Source of the DNA: Pelodera strongyloides
Lineage: Eukaryota; Nematoda; Chromadorea; Rhabditida; Rhabditidae
Reading direction: 5' to 3'
Assembly (NCBI GenBank): GCA_036852015.1
Contig: JAANDG010000247.1
Coordinates: 124,001 to 188,000, forward strand
Length of the DNA stretch: 64,000 nucleotides
Shown here: in pieces, positions 22,423 to 35,200 of the stretch
Numbering within the stretch: position 1 is the first letter of the stretch
How the letters are laid out: each line of letters opens with the position of its first letter
Position numbers and translations under genes: made by a program
The notes under the pieces: generated by a model
Database searches by the model: none
The model's input: only the letters and a program-made list of their open reading frames with translations
Told to the model about the DNA's origin: nothing

Positions 22423-24456
22423 TCAACAGTGGTGAAAAGTTTCAAAGAAATGCATGAAGCAAAACTGTTCGCTACAGTGAGCACATAAGATGAACGACAT
22501 GGCAGCACATCCTATTTCGCAGCATGAGTTGAGGTTTTTCGGAAAGCAGTGAAGGGGAGTCTGGAAGAATCCTGGATGAGCGTCGAAGTAGCCAGCTTTG
22601 AACCACGGGTACTGCAACATGCGACGGAAACATGGGGCAGTGAATTGGAAGTATACCTGGGAGATGACTTTCAGCAAGTTGTCTCTTTTCGAGATGGCGA
22701 ATGGCACGTCGTGTGCGACAACATATCCGTGGATTCTCTTAACCATTTGCTTGAAGGGTCGGAAGAAATATACATCTAATGGTTGTATCATGGAAGTGGT
22801 GCCTGGTGGCATGTGGCGGATGTCCAAGTGGTTGTTTGCGGGCACTGTAGTGCTGATAGTATTTACATCCCGAAAGGCTGGCCATGAGTCAACCAACAGG
22901 AAAATTGACGAAGGAGAGCTGGCAGTGAATACGCAGGTTTCGAACCATTCCAGCATGTGGTTCTTGGTCATGATGTGCGAAGAACCAGCTCGAACTTCCA
23001 GGTTTTGCGCAGAAAAATGCGGAGTGCGAGGAAAACGTCCTCCAGGCTCTTGTAATACCACAAACAGTTTTTCGCCCAGATGTCCATCTGCAAAAAGAAG
23101 TGGCAAGATAGTGAATGAATGAGTGGTTCCGGAGATTGTTTGAGCAATACGCTCAACCCTCTTCTCTCCAATGGGAGCGAGTGAACGAGGAGAATGCAGC
23201 TCCTTAAAGGGAGAGGCCCATGAGAAAAAAGTTTCCCCAATTTTCTTGCACAGAATGTCCGGAATTGCAGAAATATTACTGTGAAAACCGCATTTCTTTA
23301 TGCCCAGGACTCGTAGAGATATTTCGCGGCAAACAGTTCGGCCAGGTACCGTAGTCAGAATCAATTTTTGCTCTTTTAGGGTATTAAAGTATTGAAAACG
23401 CTTTGTTATAATGGTAGGAACGTTCGTCATTCGTTTAACGATTATTATGTAGAGAAAGAATACTAATGGATGGATATAAACGGTAAAAACGTACTTTAAC
23501 CTTTCTGACTACGGTACCTGGCCGAACTGTTTGCCGTGAAATATATCTGCGAGTTCTGGGCATAAAGAAATGCGGTTTTCACAGTAATATTTCTGAAATT
23601 CCGGACATTCTGTGCAAGTAAATTGGGAAAAACTTTTTTCTCGTGGGCCTCTCCCTTTAAAGAAGCCCGATTGGTCTGCATTTGCTAGGCTAGACAGAGG
23701 TAGATTTTGAATCTCGGCTCGGATGTTGCTAACGAAATCCTGGGCGTTTTTCTCGATTTCTTCTTTCCGACGAAAATTTTGCTTCGAAGTGAACGTAGTT
23801 ATGCGTCGTGAACAAATTCGTGCACATCTTTTGAAACGTGAGATCCAGCTGGAGCTGGCCACAAAATTATCCAGCAACCGGTTTTCCTTATTAATACGCA
23901 CTGCCATGAGTTGAAGGTCGATGTCGTGCAGGGAAATGCCGGCATCAAACTTCGCCTGAACTGCGTCCTTGAGTAGCTGTACCAGTTGTTCGCGGCGTGC
24001 TCGCAGATCCGCCCTTATTTCGTGCTCTTTTTCTATTCGAAGCAGCTTCTGCAGATGGTACGGGGTTCGAATGAAGCGAAACTTTGAGGACATTGTTGAG
24101 AACACACGATGGCCTTTAGCGGAGGACCGATAGTAGTGTATAGCTTTCTGCACTTGCTCCAGCGAGACTCTTGAATCAGAGAACGCCACATAGTCTACGA
24201 CAGGCTTGTCAATTGAGTCAATCCTCTCATCTTCATCGTCACAAACTTCAGTCCAATCCGGATCACTTTCCTCGCAGTCCTCATCTATTTCGACTTCTTC
24301 ATCTCCTTCAACAAAAGACACGATTCCATTCGCAGTATCTTTTAAAATGCGCAGGAAAGCATGCGCCATTAAAGTTTCTTCCTCTGTTGCTGGCGTACTA
24401 TCATTTCCAACTGCCTCGACGATGATGTGAGCGATACGGGCCAGCACTATTACCAT
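22423..24456 (-). pseudogene. Tc5/pogo-type transposase, interrupted
   Basis: The N-terminal frame (24456 to about 23661) has an acidic region, then a Tc5-type helix-turn-helix (NFVASSSWISRFKRCA), then the first catalytic aspartate in SLANADQSGF. The C-terminal frame (about 23203 to 22423) resumes at PIGEKRVERIAQTISG. It carries the second aspartate (FLLVDSWPAF) and the motif PPGTTSMIQPLDVYFFRPFK with the third, and a cysteine/histidine-rich end. Cutting and joining of the element would be its role, in the nucleus. The two halves are separated by a 449-bp fold-back MITE at a TTAA site, so the intact enzyme cannot be made unless that MITE is spliced out. I judge this copy non-autonomous now. 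Confidence 0.85.
23204..23660. mobile_element. Fold-back MITE (M6) inserted in transposase ORF
   Basis: TTAA occurs at both edges (23204-23207, 23657-23660). The ends AGGGAGAGGCCCATGAG and CTCGTGGGCCTCTCCCT are inverted, and the match continues for about 150 bp per arm around a 145-bp centre. Removing it with one TTAA brings the transposase halves together. Confidence 0.85.
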
Positions 24457-24732
24457 TACCTACAATTACTTTGTAATAAATTTTTATAACAAAGTAAATT
24501 TTAATATTTATGATTCAACAGCACAACTTAAAAAATAAATCCAGAACGAAAACTACAAATGAAATTAAAATTTTAACTAATCTTATGGGCCACAATTGGT
24601 CCAACTAATTAGAATAACTGATTATTAAAATTTGCATATTCTCCTATGCAAATCACATTTCATAATTGTGTCAACCATACCGTAGTCTATTTATGGTGGA
24701 GCATTTCCAGATGCAAAACAAAACTACCATGG

Positions 24733-24797
24733 CCGGAATTGAACATTTGGGCGGCCAACTTTGTAGTCAGACGCTCTATCCACTGAGCCACTTGGGA
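24733..24797 (-). repeat. tRNA-like module inside right terminal repeat
   Basis: Inverted counterpart of the left module, reading inward in the same sense as the transposase. Confidence 0.6.
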
Positions 24798-24967
24798 TGG
24801 AAACTTGTGTCCTTGTGACTGCTTATAAGGAACGGTTATGCGTAATTGCTCGATAATTACGTCGCGCACGTTTTGAATGCGCCATCTTTAATAGAATTTA
24901 ATTCTCTACAACTTTTGCATTACAACTTTTCTTAATTCCGATATGAACCTAGGAATTTCCCTTGTTA

Positions 24968-26600
24968 GAGTTTCATGCGATTTTTTCAGAGAAAAAGTTT
25001 TGGGGATGTTTGAGCTAGGTGTATTTTTAGATTAGCAATTGACACACAAGTGCATTAGAACATTTGGACTTATATTTATTGTATACTCCGGTAGAAGCTT
25101 TCAAGGAAGTGCAAGTGGTTAATCTCGTTTGCAAAACGGAACGGCGTAGATTTACTGTAAGTAGCTTTTCACTAGACATGCTGTTCTACGATGGGTTTTA
25201 CATATGCATATAATATTTATAAGCATCCAAACTACACTTGTTAATTTTTCCATGTCAGTATTTTTTCAGCGTCATCACAAATCATGCAGCTAATTATCGG
25301 TAATAATATCATTTCACTATTTCGTTACCGTGCCAACGGCTTATTTCGAGTAGTTCTATTGTTTATAATAGTATAATCTATTTTCCATGATAGCAAATAC
25401 AAAACACAAAGAAAACGTCGTTAATTCCATTGCTGCAATATTCCAAAATTCCAAAGTTAGTTAGTCATTTTGTACACGTTTTCTGCTAGTCTTCTATGGG
25501 AAAACTTTTATACTGCGATATTCTGTTCCATAGTTCATATTCATATCGCGCTATCCATGAATATAAGTACTACGGATGTGACTATAAATCGACCCAGTTC
25601 TAATTATACTGTGACGTTTTTCAGGAAATCTTCCTTTTGAACAAATCATGTACCGTAACTGTTATCACTTGGCGAGTACGAAGACAAACTACACGACTGT
25701 ATAAGGTAAGTCTTCTACACGGTACGCACCAGTTTGGCACCTATGCCGCATCCCCACCTTTTTCCGACCTCCCCCAAACTCCCAAATCTAGTGCAATGGT
25801 GGTGCGTACCTGGTGCTGCTCTCCTTTTCCGTGCCGTACAGGTGCGGCACCCGGACCGAGTTTCCCAGTTTACAACCCCGTGGGCCTCACCACTTATCCT
25901 TATGAGTTCATTTTAGAATGTGCCACTTCCAGATCACACCCACGGTTTATAAAATACAGTTTGTCTGCATTTCCCTATTACTAAATTCAAAGTTTTCACA
26001 TTTCGTCAAAAATCACAAAGTGCTTTTTTCCACTCAAAGTACTGTAAAGTTGAAACTTGCACCTGTCTAACACCTCTTAGTAATTAAAACGTTTAATTAA
26101 AATCAGCCGTCTTCTAACAAATTTTTTTGAAAGGTTATAAAATTCGGTTCTTCGCGATATATACAGTCTGCCAAGTATATACAGTCTGCCTCAACAATTT
26201 CACTAGACCAATCAACAAAATAAATGTTCAGTTTACAACATCAATGTCAATTGCTTTTTATGAGTATTTATTACCCCCCCCCCCCCCCGATCATCTGTAT
26301 AATTATAATCTTTATAATCTCGATCAATAATTACAATAAATAGTCTCAGATTTTTATGCAACCTTTAGCTTTAGCAAGCATCAATACTTCTAGTTCTAGA
26401 TTCAAGCCACATAGTACTTGAGCAGAGAGTTCAAGTGAAAAAAACGCTCTTTCTCCTCACAATAAGGTCAAGGCCCAAGGCTAGGATAATCAATAGTTAG
26501 ATTTAGTTATCGATTAATTGTCGAGCTCGCGGATAATCAATAATTAGAGATCGAGATTATCAATAATTAGTTTGTTATCGATTAATTGCTGGCAGGTTGT
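24968..26600. other. No gene seen; inverted-repeat and poly-C patches
   Basis: About 25718-25855 contains CGGTACGCACCAG and GGTGCGTACCTGG/GGTGCGGCACC words in opposite orientation, a likely old MITE. A run of 14 C lies at about 26275-26288. Confidence 0.4.
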
Positions 26601-26601
26601 A

Positions 26602-29149
26602 ATGGGCGTTGGCGGTTCTCTGGTCACTCGTAATGAAGTCCTACCTCCTCCGCTCATTGAAACTGAATATGGATTTGTACAGGGAAAAAGGATCACGCTT
26701 GAGGTATGGTAAAGTAAAGCGGTACGGCACGTGGTTTCGAAACCTTGCGGTAAGATTTAAAGCGGTACGGCATGTGGTTTTGAAACCTTGAGGTAAGATT
26801 TAAAGCAGTACGGCACGTGGTTTTGAAACATGTGCTTTACAACTTAATGCACCTCTAAAACAACATAATTACGAATGTGTTGAAAAGCTAAGATGTTAGT
26901 AGTGGTTCGCAAAATGAGACATATATACGTTTAACGCATAGAACTCAGCTCTGATCTCCACATAGAGCTTTATTTTAAATTTGAAATGTTATGTTGTATG
27001 CTATGTCTTTGTTTTGTTCTCACAGTTTATAAAAACTTGCATATGTTTGAAAAAATTGTTAAAGCGAAATACCGGCCGGTATTGAAGATATTTAAGATGA
27101 GTTTCAAAAACCGGCTGGTATTTCGCTTTAAAGCAGACATTTTAGGACAGCTACACCTGCGATGTCTTCCTAGGCATTCCGTTCGCAAAACCACCACTTG
27201 GTGAACTACGTTTCAAAGTAAGCGTATTATCGGATGATTCCGAGACATTGCGTTTATGTAGTTCCCTATAGAAAAAAAACCCGATTTCTCCCCGATCAAG
27301 TATCTCAAAAAATCGGGACCTGTTCGGGGCGACATCGGGATTTTTTTTTAAAATTCGGGGTGAAATCGGGATCTGGATCTTGGGAAATAATCGGGGCGAT
27401 ATCGGGGTTTCTGGTTGAGTTTTAAGTATTACAGGGTCTAAAAGTGATAGTAAAAGTGCCGTTGTGTTCAAGACGGAAACATTTGTGAGTATATTTTTAC
27501 CGGTCAACACTAGTTACACTTACTTAGCCTATCGTTAGCTTCACCACATAATATTTAATTGCAATTCAATTAACAGTAATTATGTTTTTTGGTTTCATAT
27601 TAAACCATTGTGCATTCGTTAAATGACAAAGGTGATGCCATAATGGGTAAATTTTCGTCGCGCACCACATGGCGAATCGTTCCGAAAATTAAATAAGTTG
27701 CATAATTTGTTAAAATTAAATATAACGTACTCCAGAAACCTGAGAAGTGCGAGCCATGGCCAGGCGTTAAAAAGTGCATCAAATACGGGAAACGTTCACT
27801 GCAAGTCGACCAATTTTGGGAGTATTACACACAGAGTGTTGGTTTCTTTTCTTTATTTAAAGGAGGAGGCTCACGAGTTTTAAGTGTTCTATTCCTTTCC
27901 TTTTTTCGAAAAAACATGGTAAATAACCACCAATAACATACATAGCCAAGCACGGAAATACACTTTAAAGAAATTATTTAATTTAAGAAAAAAAATTAAT
28001 TTAAAAAAGCGACAGTATGCTTTTAAAACCACCAGTAAAAAGCAAATATGCACGCAGTGTGCATAACAGTAAAACAGGTGTGCCTTTCTTTTGCACTACA
28101 AAGTACACAGGCTGTCTAAGCGCACTATTTTCAGCAACATATTAGCAGGGTCACCCAGGGTTAGCCCGGCCATCTGCAAGGGGGCAGTTTTTGGCTGTGC
28201 CTGAAAAATAACTAGAAACTACGGTAGTTTTCTTTAATTAATTTTTTAGATACAATTTAATATTTACTTTCAAGTGTATTTCCGCGCTTTGTTCTGCATT
28301 TTATTGGTGATTACCATGTTCTTTCGATAAAAGTAAAGGAATCGAACACTTAAAACTCGTGAGCCTCCTCCTTTAAGTTAGCATGTGTGCCTTTGAAGCG
28401 AACTACCGGCCGGTTTTGAAACACATCGAGTAGACAAGCATTCCCTTGCAGCTTATGCAAATGAACATAAATGAGAATAAAAAAAAACGAGCTAAATTCG
28501 AGCAAATTTGCATAAATACATAAGAATTCAGTTGTTCACGATGCGTTTCAAAAACCGACCGGTGTTTCGCTTTACCAATAAGAGCTGGCGTTGACTAATA
28601 AATCTCGACGAAGGAATTATATTTGTAAATTAAACGGGTTTCCGCTACTCATTTATGCTCTTTTTAAGCAAAAAGAGGCGAGTTTCATTTGTTTCAATTT
28701 CATCTCATCAATTCATTTCATCAATTTATTTTAGCTAATTAATTGACCTATCGTGAACATGACCAATTGCAGGTTCCAAATTCGGAAGACTGCCTATACC
28801 TGAATGTATTCGCTCCAAAATATCAGCCGGATAAGGTTCGAGTAATATATCTAGAGAGAGACAGAGAGGCGGAGAGAGAGAGAGAGAGGGAGAGAGAGGG
28901 AGACAGACAGAGAGAGAGAGAAAGAGAAAGAGAAAGAGAAAGAGAAAGAGAAAGAGAAAGAGAAAGAGAAAGAGAAAGAGAGAAAGAAAAAGAGAAAGAG
29001 AAAGAGAAAGAGAAAGAGAGAAAGAGAAAGATAGAGAAAGAGATAGAGTATACTTTCTAAGGGAGTCACAGCGCGAGCGAGAGAAAGACGAGAGAGCTTT
29101 ATATATATATATAGAGAGAGAGTGACTGTCACAGAGAGAGAGAGAGAGA

Positions 29150-29200
<51 letters not shown>

Positions 29201-32200
29201 TATATAATATATATAGAGAGAGAGAGAGAGAGAGAATGATCGTCACAGAGAGTTAGAGAGGAAGAGAGAGTGAGAAAGAGACAGAGAGATGTCTCAAACC
29301 AAATGCATAATCTTGCGACTTCCAGAAATACCCCGTATTCTTTTTCATTCATGGTGGCGCCTGGATGATGGACTCCGCTGTGAGATTTGTACCGAAGAAA
29401 CTCTGCAGGTATGTAGATGTAAAAAATGTACAAATTTCAGCTACAGGGTGGTCAAAGGTCCCGCCTTGATGGCGCCCACGAAGCGCCTGCAAGGCGCCCT
29501 TTTGTTTTGAGGCGTCGTAGGGCGCCGTCGGGTCCCGGGTGCTTGTATGACCCGGCTATGGTAACGTTACGACCTTTACACTTTACACCGTAGATCTTCA
29601 GAAAGTGCCCGTCTATCCACTTCCCGCACATAATGGAACCCAAATTGTGTGAAAACCGAGTGTCATACCGCTTTAAAAATTCAGGCAAATTGTGGCTCAA
29701 GGCATTGTGATGGTCTCTATTCAATATCGATTGGGTTATATGGGTTTCTTCTGCACTGGTGATGAGGCCAGCAAGGTTAGGACACTTTTATTGGTTGCTT
29801 TTTGAATGTTGTTTTGTTTGTTTGGCATTAAGTCTTGCCGGTGTTTTTTGAAACGCATCGTGGACAACTGAATTCTTACCTACTTATGCTAATTTACTCG
29901 AATTTAGCTCGATTTTTTCTTTCTAATTTATGTTCATTTGCATAGGCTTCATAAGAATGCTGTTGTACTCGATGTGTTTCAAGAAGCGGTCGGTATTTCG
30001 CTTCAAATGAAACCTGTGTGTTCCGTTTTAGGGAAATTACGGCATGTTCGACATGATCATGGCGCTTCAATGGACCAGAGATAACATTGGGAAATTTGGG
30101 GGTACATTTTTTTCATGACGTTCATATAACTTTCGAAAATTGGAGTTTTGGGCAAGGAACCGAACCCGCCGCGTCTTTGAACGATTTTTAACAATTCACA
30201 ATAATCAGTAACTACTGCAAATTACACAACATGATGATCTACTATTGACATCAAAACTAAATAATTGCCGAAACCACAGAAAAACTGTCGTTGGCAAGTC
30301 ACCAAATGGTTATTACCGAAAAAACCTCTCGTGACGGGTTCGTGACCATTTGGTGACCATCATATGACGGTTTTCGATAAAACTTGGTCACGAATTGGTC
30401 ACCTTATGGGCAGGCCCATGACAAAACCAGTGTACCGTCACCAAATGGGTTCACCATTTCCTATAATTGTGAAAAAATGTATTTAGGTGATGCGAAAGAA
30501 ATCACCGTTGGCGGACATAGCGCAGGCGGAGTGAGCACGGATCTACTGAGTATTTCACCAATCACAAGTCGTTCGTTTACAAATTGTTGTATTTTTTATA
30601 TACTAGAATCTTTCGTGCTGCTGCAAGAATGCTTTACAGTTAATCGACATTGAGCCTTGCCGCGTTCGCTTTGAAAATGGCTTAGAGACCGTAAATAGAG
30701 TAGCACGTAGCACCTATGAATCGGCATGACACAAAGACCCAAACCGTGTGTCATACAGCTTTAAATTACAGACATGTTCAAGCGTAAGATATGCTGGGGC
30801 GGGAACTCGGCTAGCCATTGGTCAGTGGTGAAGAAAGACTACATTATCAATTATTGCTTGGAGAGGGTAATTATTTTTTTGCAAACGAAATTGTAGTTTA
30901 CACTAAAGCTTAACTTGCACTTAACCTGTACTTATCTTCACTTCACTTTCTCTTTGCTTTAGCTTACTTTAGCTTGTTGCTTACAAATAAATCATTGATT
31001 GTTAACCTAATAAACCACATATGTTATAAGTTATACCTCAACATAGTGGACAACTTTTGGCAAATTTATTGATATTTAGTAACTAGCAATAAAACAAAAT
31101 GCACTCTAAGGCGATCAAATGCGGCTGGAAACCAAGCAAAGAATACAACACGAAACTGGAAGAAAATGAAGCAATGATGGCATTTTTGCGAAATGTTCCG
31201 GCGAAAAAGTACGTTACTGATCGATCAATAAATAAACTTGTACGGTTCAAAGGCGTGCTCCTTTATACAAGGGTAGTTCACACTCACGCAGTGTTTCAAA
31301 AATTATGACTTGTTCTGAAGGGGGGGGAAGCAGATATGTTCTTTTTCAATTTTCAACAAGTTGTGCTATGTCCATCCTCATGAACAGATTTTGTCCTTGC
31401 GTACGACGAAGTCGACGAGTACCACTGCTCAACGTCATGCATAAATATAAATATCGAAACACTCTAGTTCATATCATTGTATAGGTCGTTATATTGGCCA
31501 AACCTAATTATTTGATCAAGCCCAATAATAGATAACTACCTAGGCTGGCTTCCGAACTTGCCGGTTGTAAGGCATTTTTCGACGAGGCAGTTGTCCCACT
31601 CGCTCCCGTATATGACGGGGAATTTCTCCCGAAAAACGTGAAACTTTTACGCCAAGAAGCACCACAAATGGACACGGTTGTCGGGGTCGCCGAGTACGAG
31701 GGATTACTTTTTAGTCAGTTTGCTTTTATTTAAATTTAAAATTTCTTTTTCGCTTCAAGAGTGTGTTCCCTTATTCAAGGGAGTTCAAATACAAGGCTTG
31801 ATTTTGTCAATACTGATTAATTAAGCGTAGTTGAACCACACATACGTGTGATCCAGATCTGTTAGGACGTGAAATATGATGCAAATAGTAAACCACAGAA
31901 AGTCCAAAAAACTCGAAATTCTCGGAGATATATTTTTGCCGAACATATTGAAATAGAAACTATCCAAAGACGAACATTATCAAAGATATAAGCATAAATG
32001 TACAGTAATCTTTTTTTCAATAGAGTAATAACTAACTTGATCCATAGCTAATCCATATGGTCCTGCCTTGTTTGTATAGAACAATTGCCCTTTTTGCATT
32101 TCGGACCGATCAATCCACCACTTTATCACCCAATATCTTCGTGAGTATTGAAAATGAACACTACTTTTTGTATTCCAAATTTTTATTATCCCTTATAGAA

Positions 32201-35200
32201 AATAAAGAAACAAAAAAAACAGACACAGTTTAAGATGAACCGATCCCTTTAAGTAATAGCTAAGCAAGTTAAGTTGTCGCCAAGTTACTATTTTTTTAGT
32301 TGCCCTTGGCATTGGCTTCTTGAAAGCGGATCAAAAAGGAATCGCAAAACTTCACCGACAAATCGAAGAGCGGGCAAAGGATAAGCTGAATCCAAAGGTT
32401 GTTGATTTTTTGTAATATCATCGATAAACGGACATGGTTGTTGTTTGTCATCACCTTTTACTCGTCTTTCAATATCTTTCAGATCACTCCCGCTTTTATA
32501 TATTTTTTGTCCGTACAGTTCCCGATTGTTCCTTATTAGATGATTATACGTTTTCATATTTCCATATTAAATTATAAAAAGTGGAATTTCTTCTTGATGT
32601 TAGATCTGGTAGTCAGACATCTAAACCTTATTGTTAGGTACGTAAATATTACTTTAGTACAAATAATTTTCCAGGAAATCATCGAACTATCCAGATATAT
32701 CTATGGCGATACTGAGCTCCTTCGTTCTAGCAAGCCGGCAATGGCTCTAATGTATGTTAAGGTCAGTTTTGAATTCTATATAGTATCGATTATATTTTAT
32801 TGCTCAAGAAACAGAGAGAAACAAGGAATCGGTCTTCTGGGCCTTAGGTCCTCATGAAGCAGGGGCACTAGGCTCTCTGCTTCTTCTCTTTCTATTCCGG
32901 GGGTTTCTCCACTCTGCGACACAGTTTGTTTTATACTTGTCCTTGTCCCTTATCATTGTAATTAGACGGTGAGGGCTGATTTCCTCCCAGTATATGTTCC
33001 CAGCAACCACCAACAATGTACAAAATTTAGTAGTCCAGGTTAATAAACTAATGATGTGTAGGTAAGCGGGTAAGCCTATGACAAAGGGTCAAGAATGGCG
33101 GGAATTTGAATTAGTTGACTACGGAATCCGAAAATTAGTAACGTAAGTACATGAAGGTTGTGAAATCGTCCCAACAATTTAGATGTTATCCGATATTGTC
33201 AATAACCACGGTTTATGGCGCTATATGAAATATGCGCAATCTCGCGATCATAACACTTTCGTTTATCAGTTTGAGTTTATGACCAAAGGCATGTGGGGAT
33301 GGTTGAAAGATTTGATACCATTTCACGGTGGGTTTTCAAATTATTATTATATATTTATATCCACAACTATGCGGTGCTTGCCTTTGAATGGATGAGGACG
33401 TCACACGACGTATTCTATGTTATTTTTATTACCTGTGTATATGGATCGATTCTACAAGAAGCATACAATTGTTAGATAAAGTGATCAACACATACAAATA
33501 AAGTGCACCCCGTTATACCAACCGAAATCTGCATGAAAAGAGGTTTTGCAGAGTTAGGCAGCTACATGACATTCATCGCAGAATAGATTGCGGATCAAGA
33601 TGACAGCTTGCGCGGTGTTTTCAGGATAGGGCCTCCAAGTTATGGTCAGATTCAAACTCGGTTTGCGTGCGCGGGAGGCCAACGCCCTAGCCATAAGACC
33701 ATCCTCTGCTTTCAAAACGTTTGTGGTTTGTTTTCAGGCTCCACACACGGTTCCGAAGTTATCTATGCGTTGGATATAAACTATTTCTCGTCCCCAGTAA
33801 AGAAGAACAAAACGGAGATGAAAATGTGCAAACTGATGTCGGATTATACATGCTCATTCATTAAAACTGGGTACTGCACATATAAATGCTCTTTAAATTT
33901 TAACATATTGGCTTAGAGCTATTATAGAGTCCGGCCACAGAAAAAGTTTTGCTGAATTTTCTTGTACATTAACAGTTTTCGAAACAGCAATGAAAACAGC
34001 ATAGCATAACCATAACACCCAAAACTCTCGATATCCAAGCACAATAGCATTGAGAGATTCAGAATTCAGACCATACCGCGCACCCCCGCTAGCGACCGTA
34101 GTCACATATTTAGTACCATTTTTTGGCCATTCCGGGCAGACCCGAAGAAAGCTACCACGCGGTACGATAACTCCGGACCCGGACCTACGTTTATTCCATT
34201 TATTTAAAACTGTTATATTTAGTGATCCAAACAGCGACGACACTAAAATGTATCACCATATTACCTGTTTGCTAATCAACGACATTATCATATTACCTGT
34301 TTGCTAATCAACGACAACACGACGAGTTACATGTATACTACTTTCTTTTCATCATTTCGTTGTGATGCACACCCTGTGGTGTGCAAAATAATAAATAAAT
34401 AACTAAATAAATAACAAATAATAAATGAAATAAATAATACTTCAACAATCACAATCAGTAACCAAAAAAAGTAAACGAACGTGCAATCACCTATCGTGTT
34501 CCACTGTTGACGAAATTCCCCAAGTTTTGGTTTAGAACTTTCGAGACGCTGAACTGGTGAAGCGTGAAATTTCGTGACTAAAATTTTTTTAATTCCTAAT
34601 TTGTCTAAACCAATCAATTTAGGCTTTTCACCTCACATTCAACAAGAGAAGTGGATATTTCCACTAACGATGTTGTAGAGGAAAACCTAAATGATAACGA
34701 TGAAGACACTGTCCACGAAATCCCCGACATGTTGCACACTGACAGAGAAGGTGGTTGATTTGCACATGTTCTTCCCCTAAAAGCGGTACAACACGACATG
34801 TTGGATAACTGCAATGTTACGCATTACATGCGAGTGATGTATAGTAAAAAAGTACAAGAATAGGTTGCATAAAACGGCAGTTATGCCCCTCAAACACCTT
34901 TTTTACTTCCTCTTTAAATTGTCACATGTTCATAGTAATGTACATATATTATTTCGTTACCATGCAAATCTTGTCATAGACACAGAGCTGTCTGATTCTT
35001 AAAAAATAATATATATCATTTTATTTAGTGCGCGAGATACCTGACGTCGTGCCGACCACTACTGAGCCAAAGGAAAAGCCTACCACTGATAAGGCCTTCA
35101 AAATCACAAAAGTAGTGCCTGCCGAAAAGCGTAAAGTACCTAAATCGGCTCTACCAAAACGCCCGAAAACTCGTGATCCGGAGGGCGTGGAAATAGAATT

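Larger units (their letters stand above)
22057..24964 (-). mobile_element. Tc5-like DNA transposon, complete ends, TTA target duplication
   Basis: The element starts CAAGGGAAATTCC and ends GGAATTTCCCTTG, with inverted terminal repeats of about 250 bp (22057-22306 and 24715-24964). It is flanked by TTA at 22054-22056 and 24965-24967, in the context CTTAG. Tc5 of C. elegans has ends beginning CAAGGG and targets CTNAG, duplicating TNA, so the match is diagnostic. The interior encodes a transposase on the minus strand, broken by a MITE. Each terminal repeat also carries an inward-facing tRNA-like sequence (about 22226-22290 and 24733-24797). Confidence 0.92.

Noticed and set aside
22598..23122. 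174-codon plus-strand frame
   Set aside because: It is antisense to the transposase, whose frame carries recognisable catalytic motifs.
28735..29433. Long open frames of Ser-Leu or Arg-Glu repeats
   Set aside because: They are translations of the GA/GAAA/TA microsatellite in an esterase intron; the same holds near 1.0, 3.5, 5.2, 8.0, 18.9, 20.6 and 60.5 kb.
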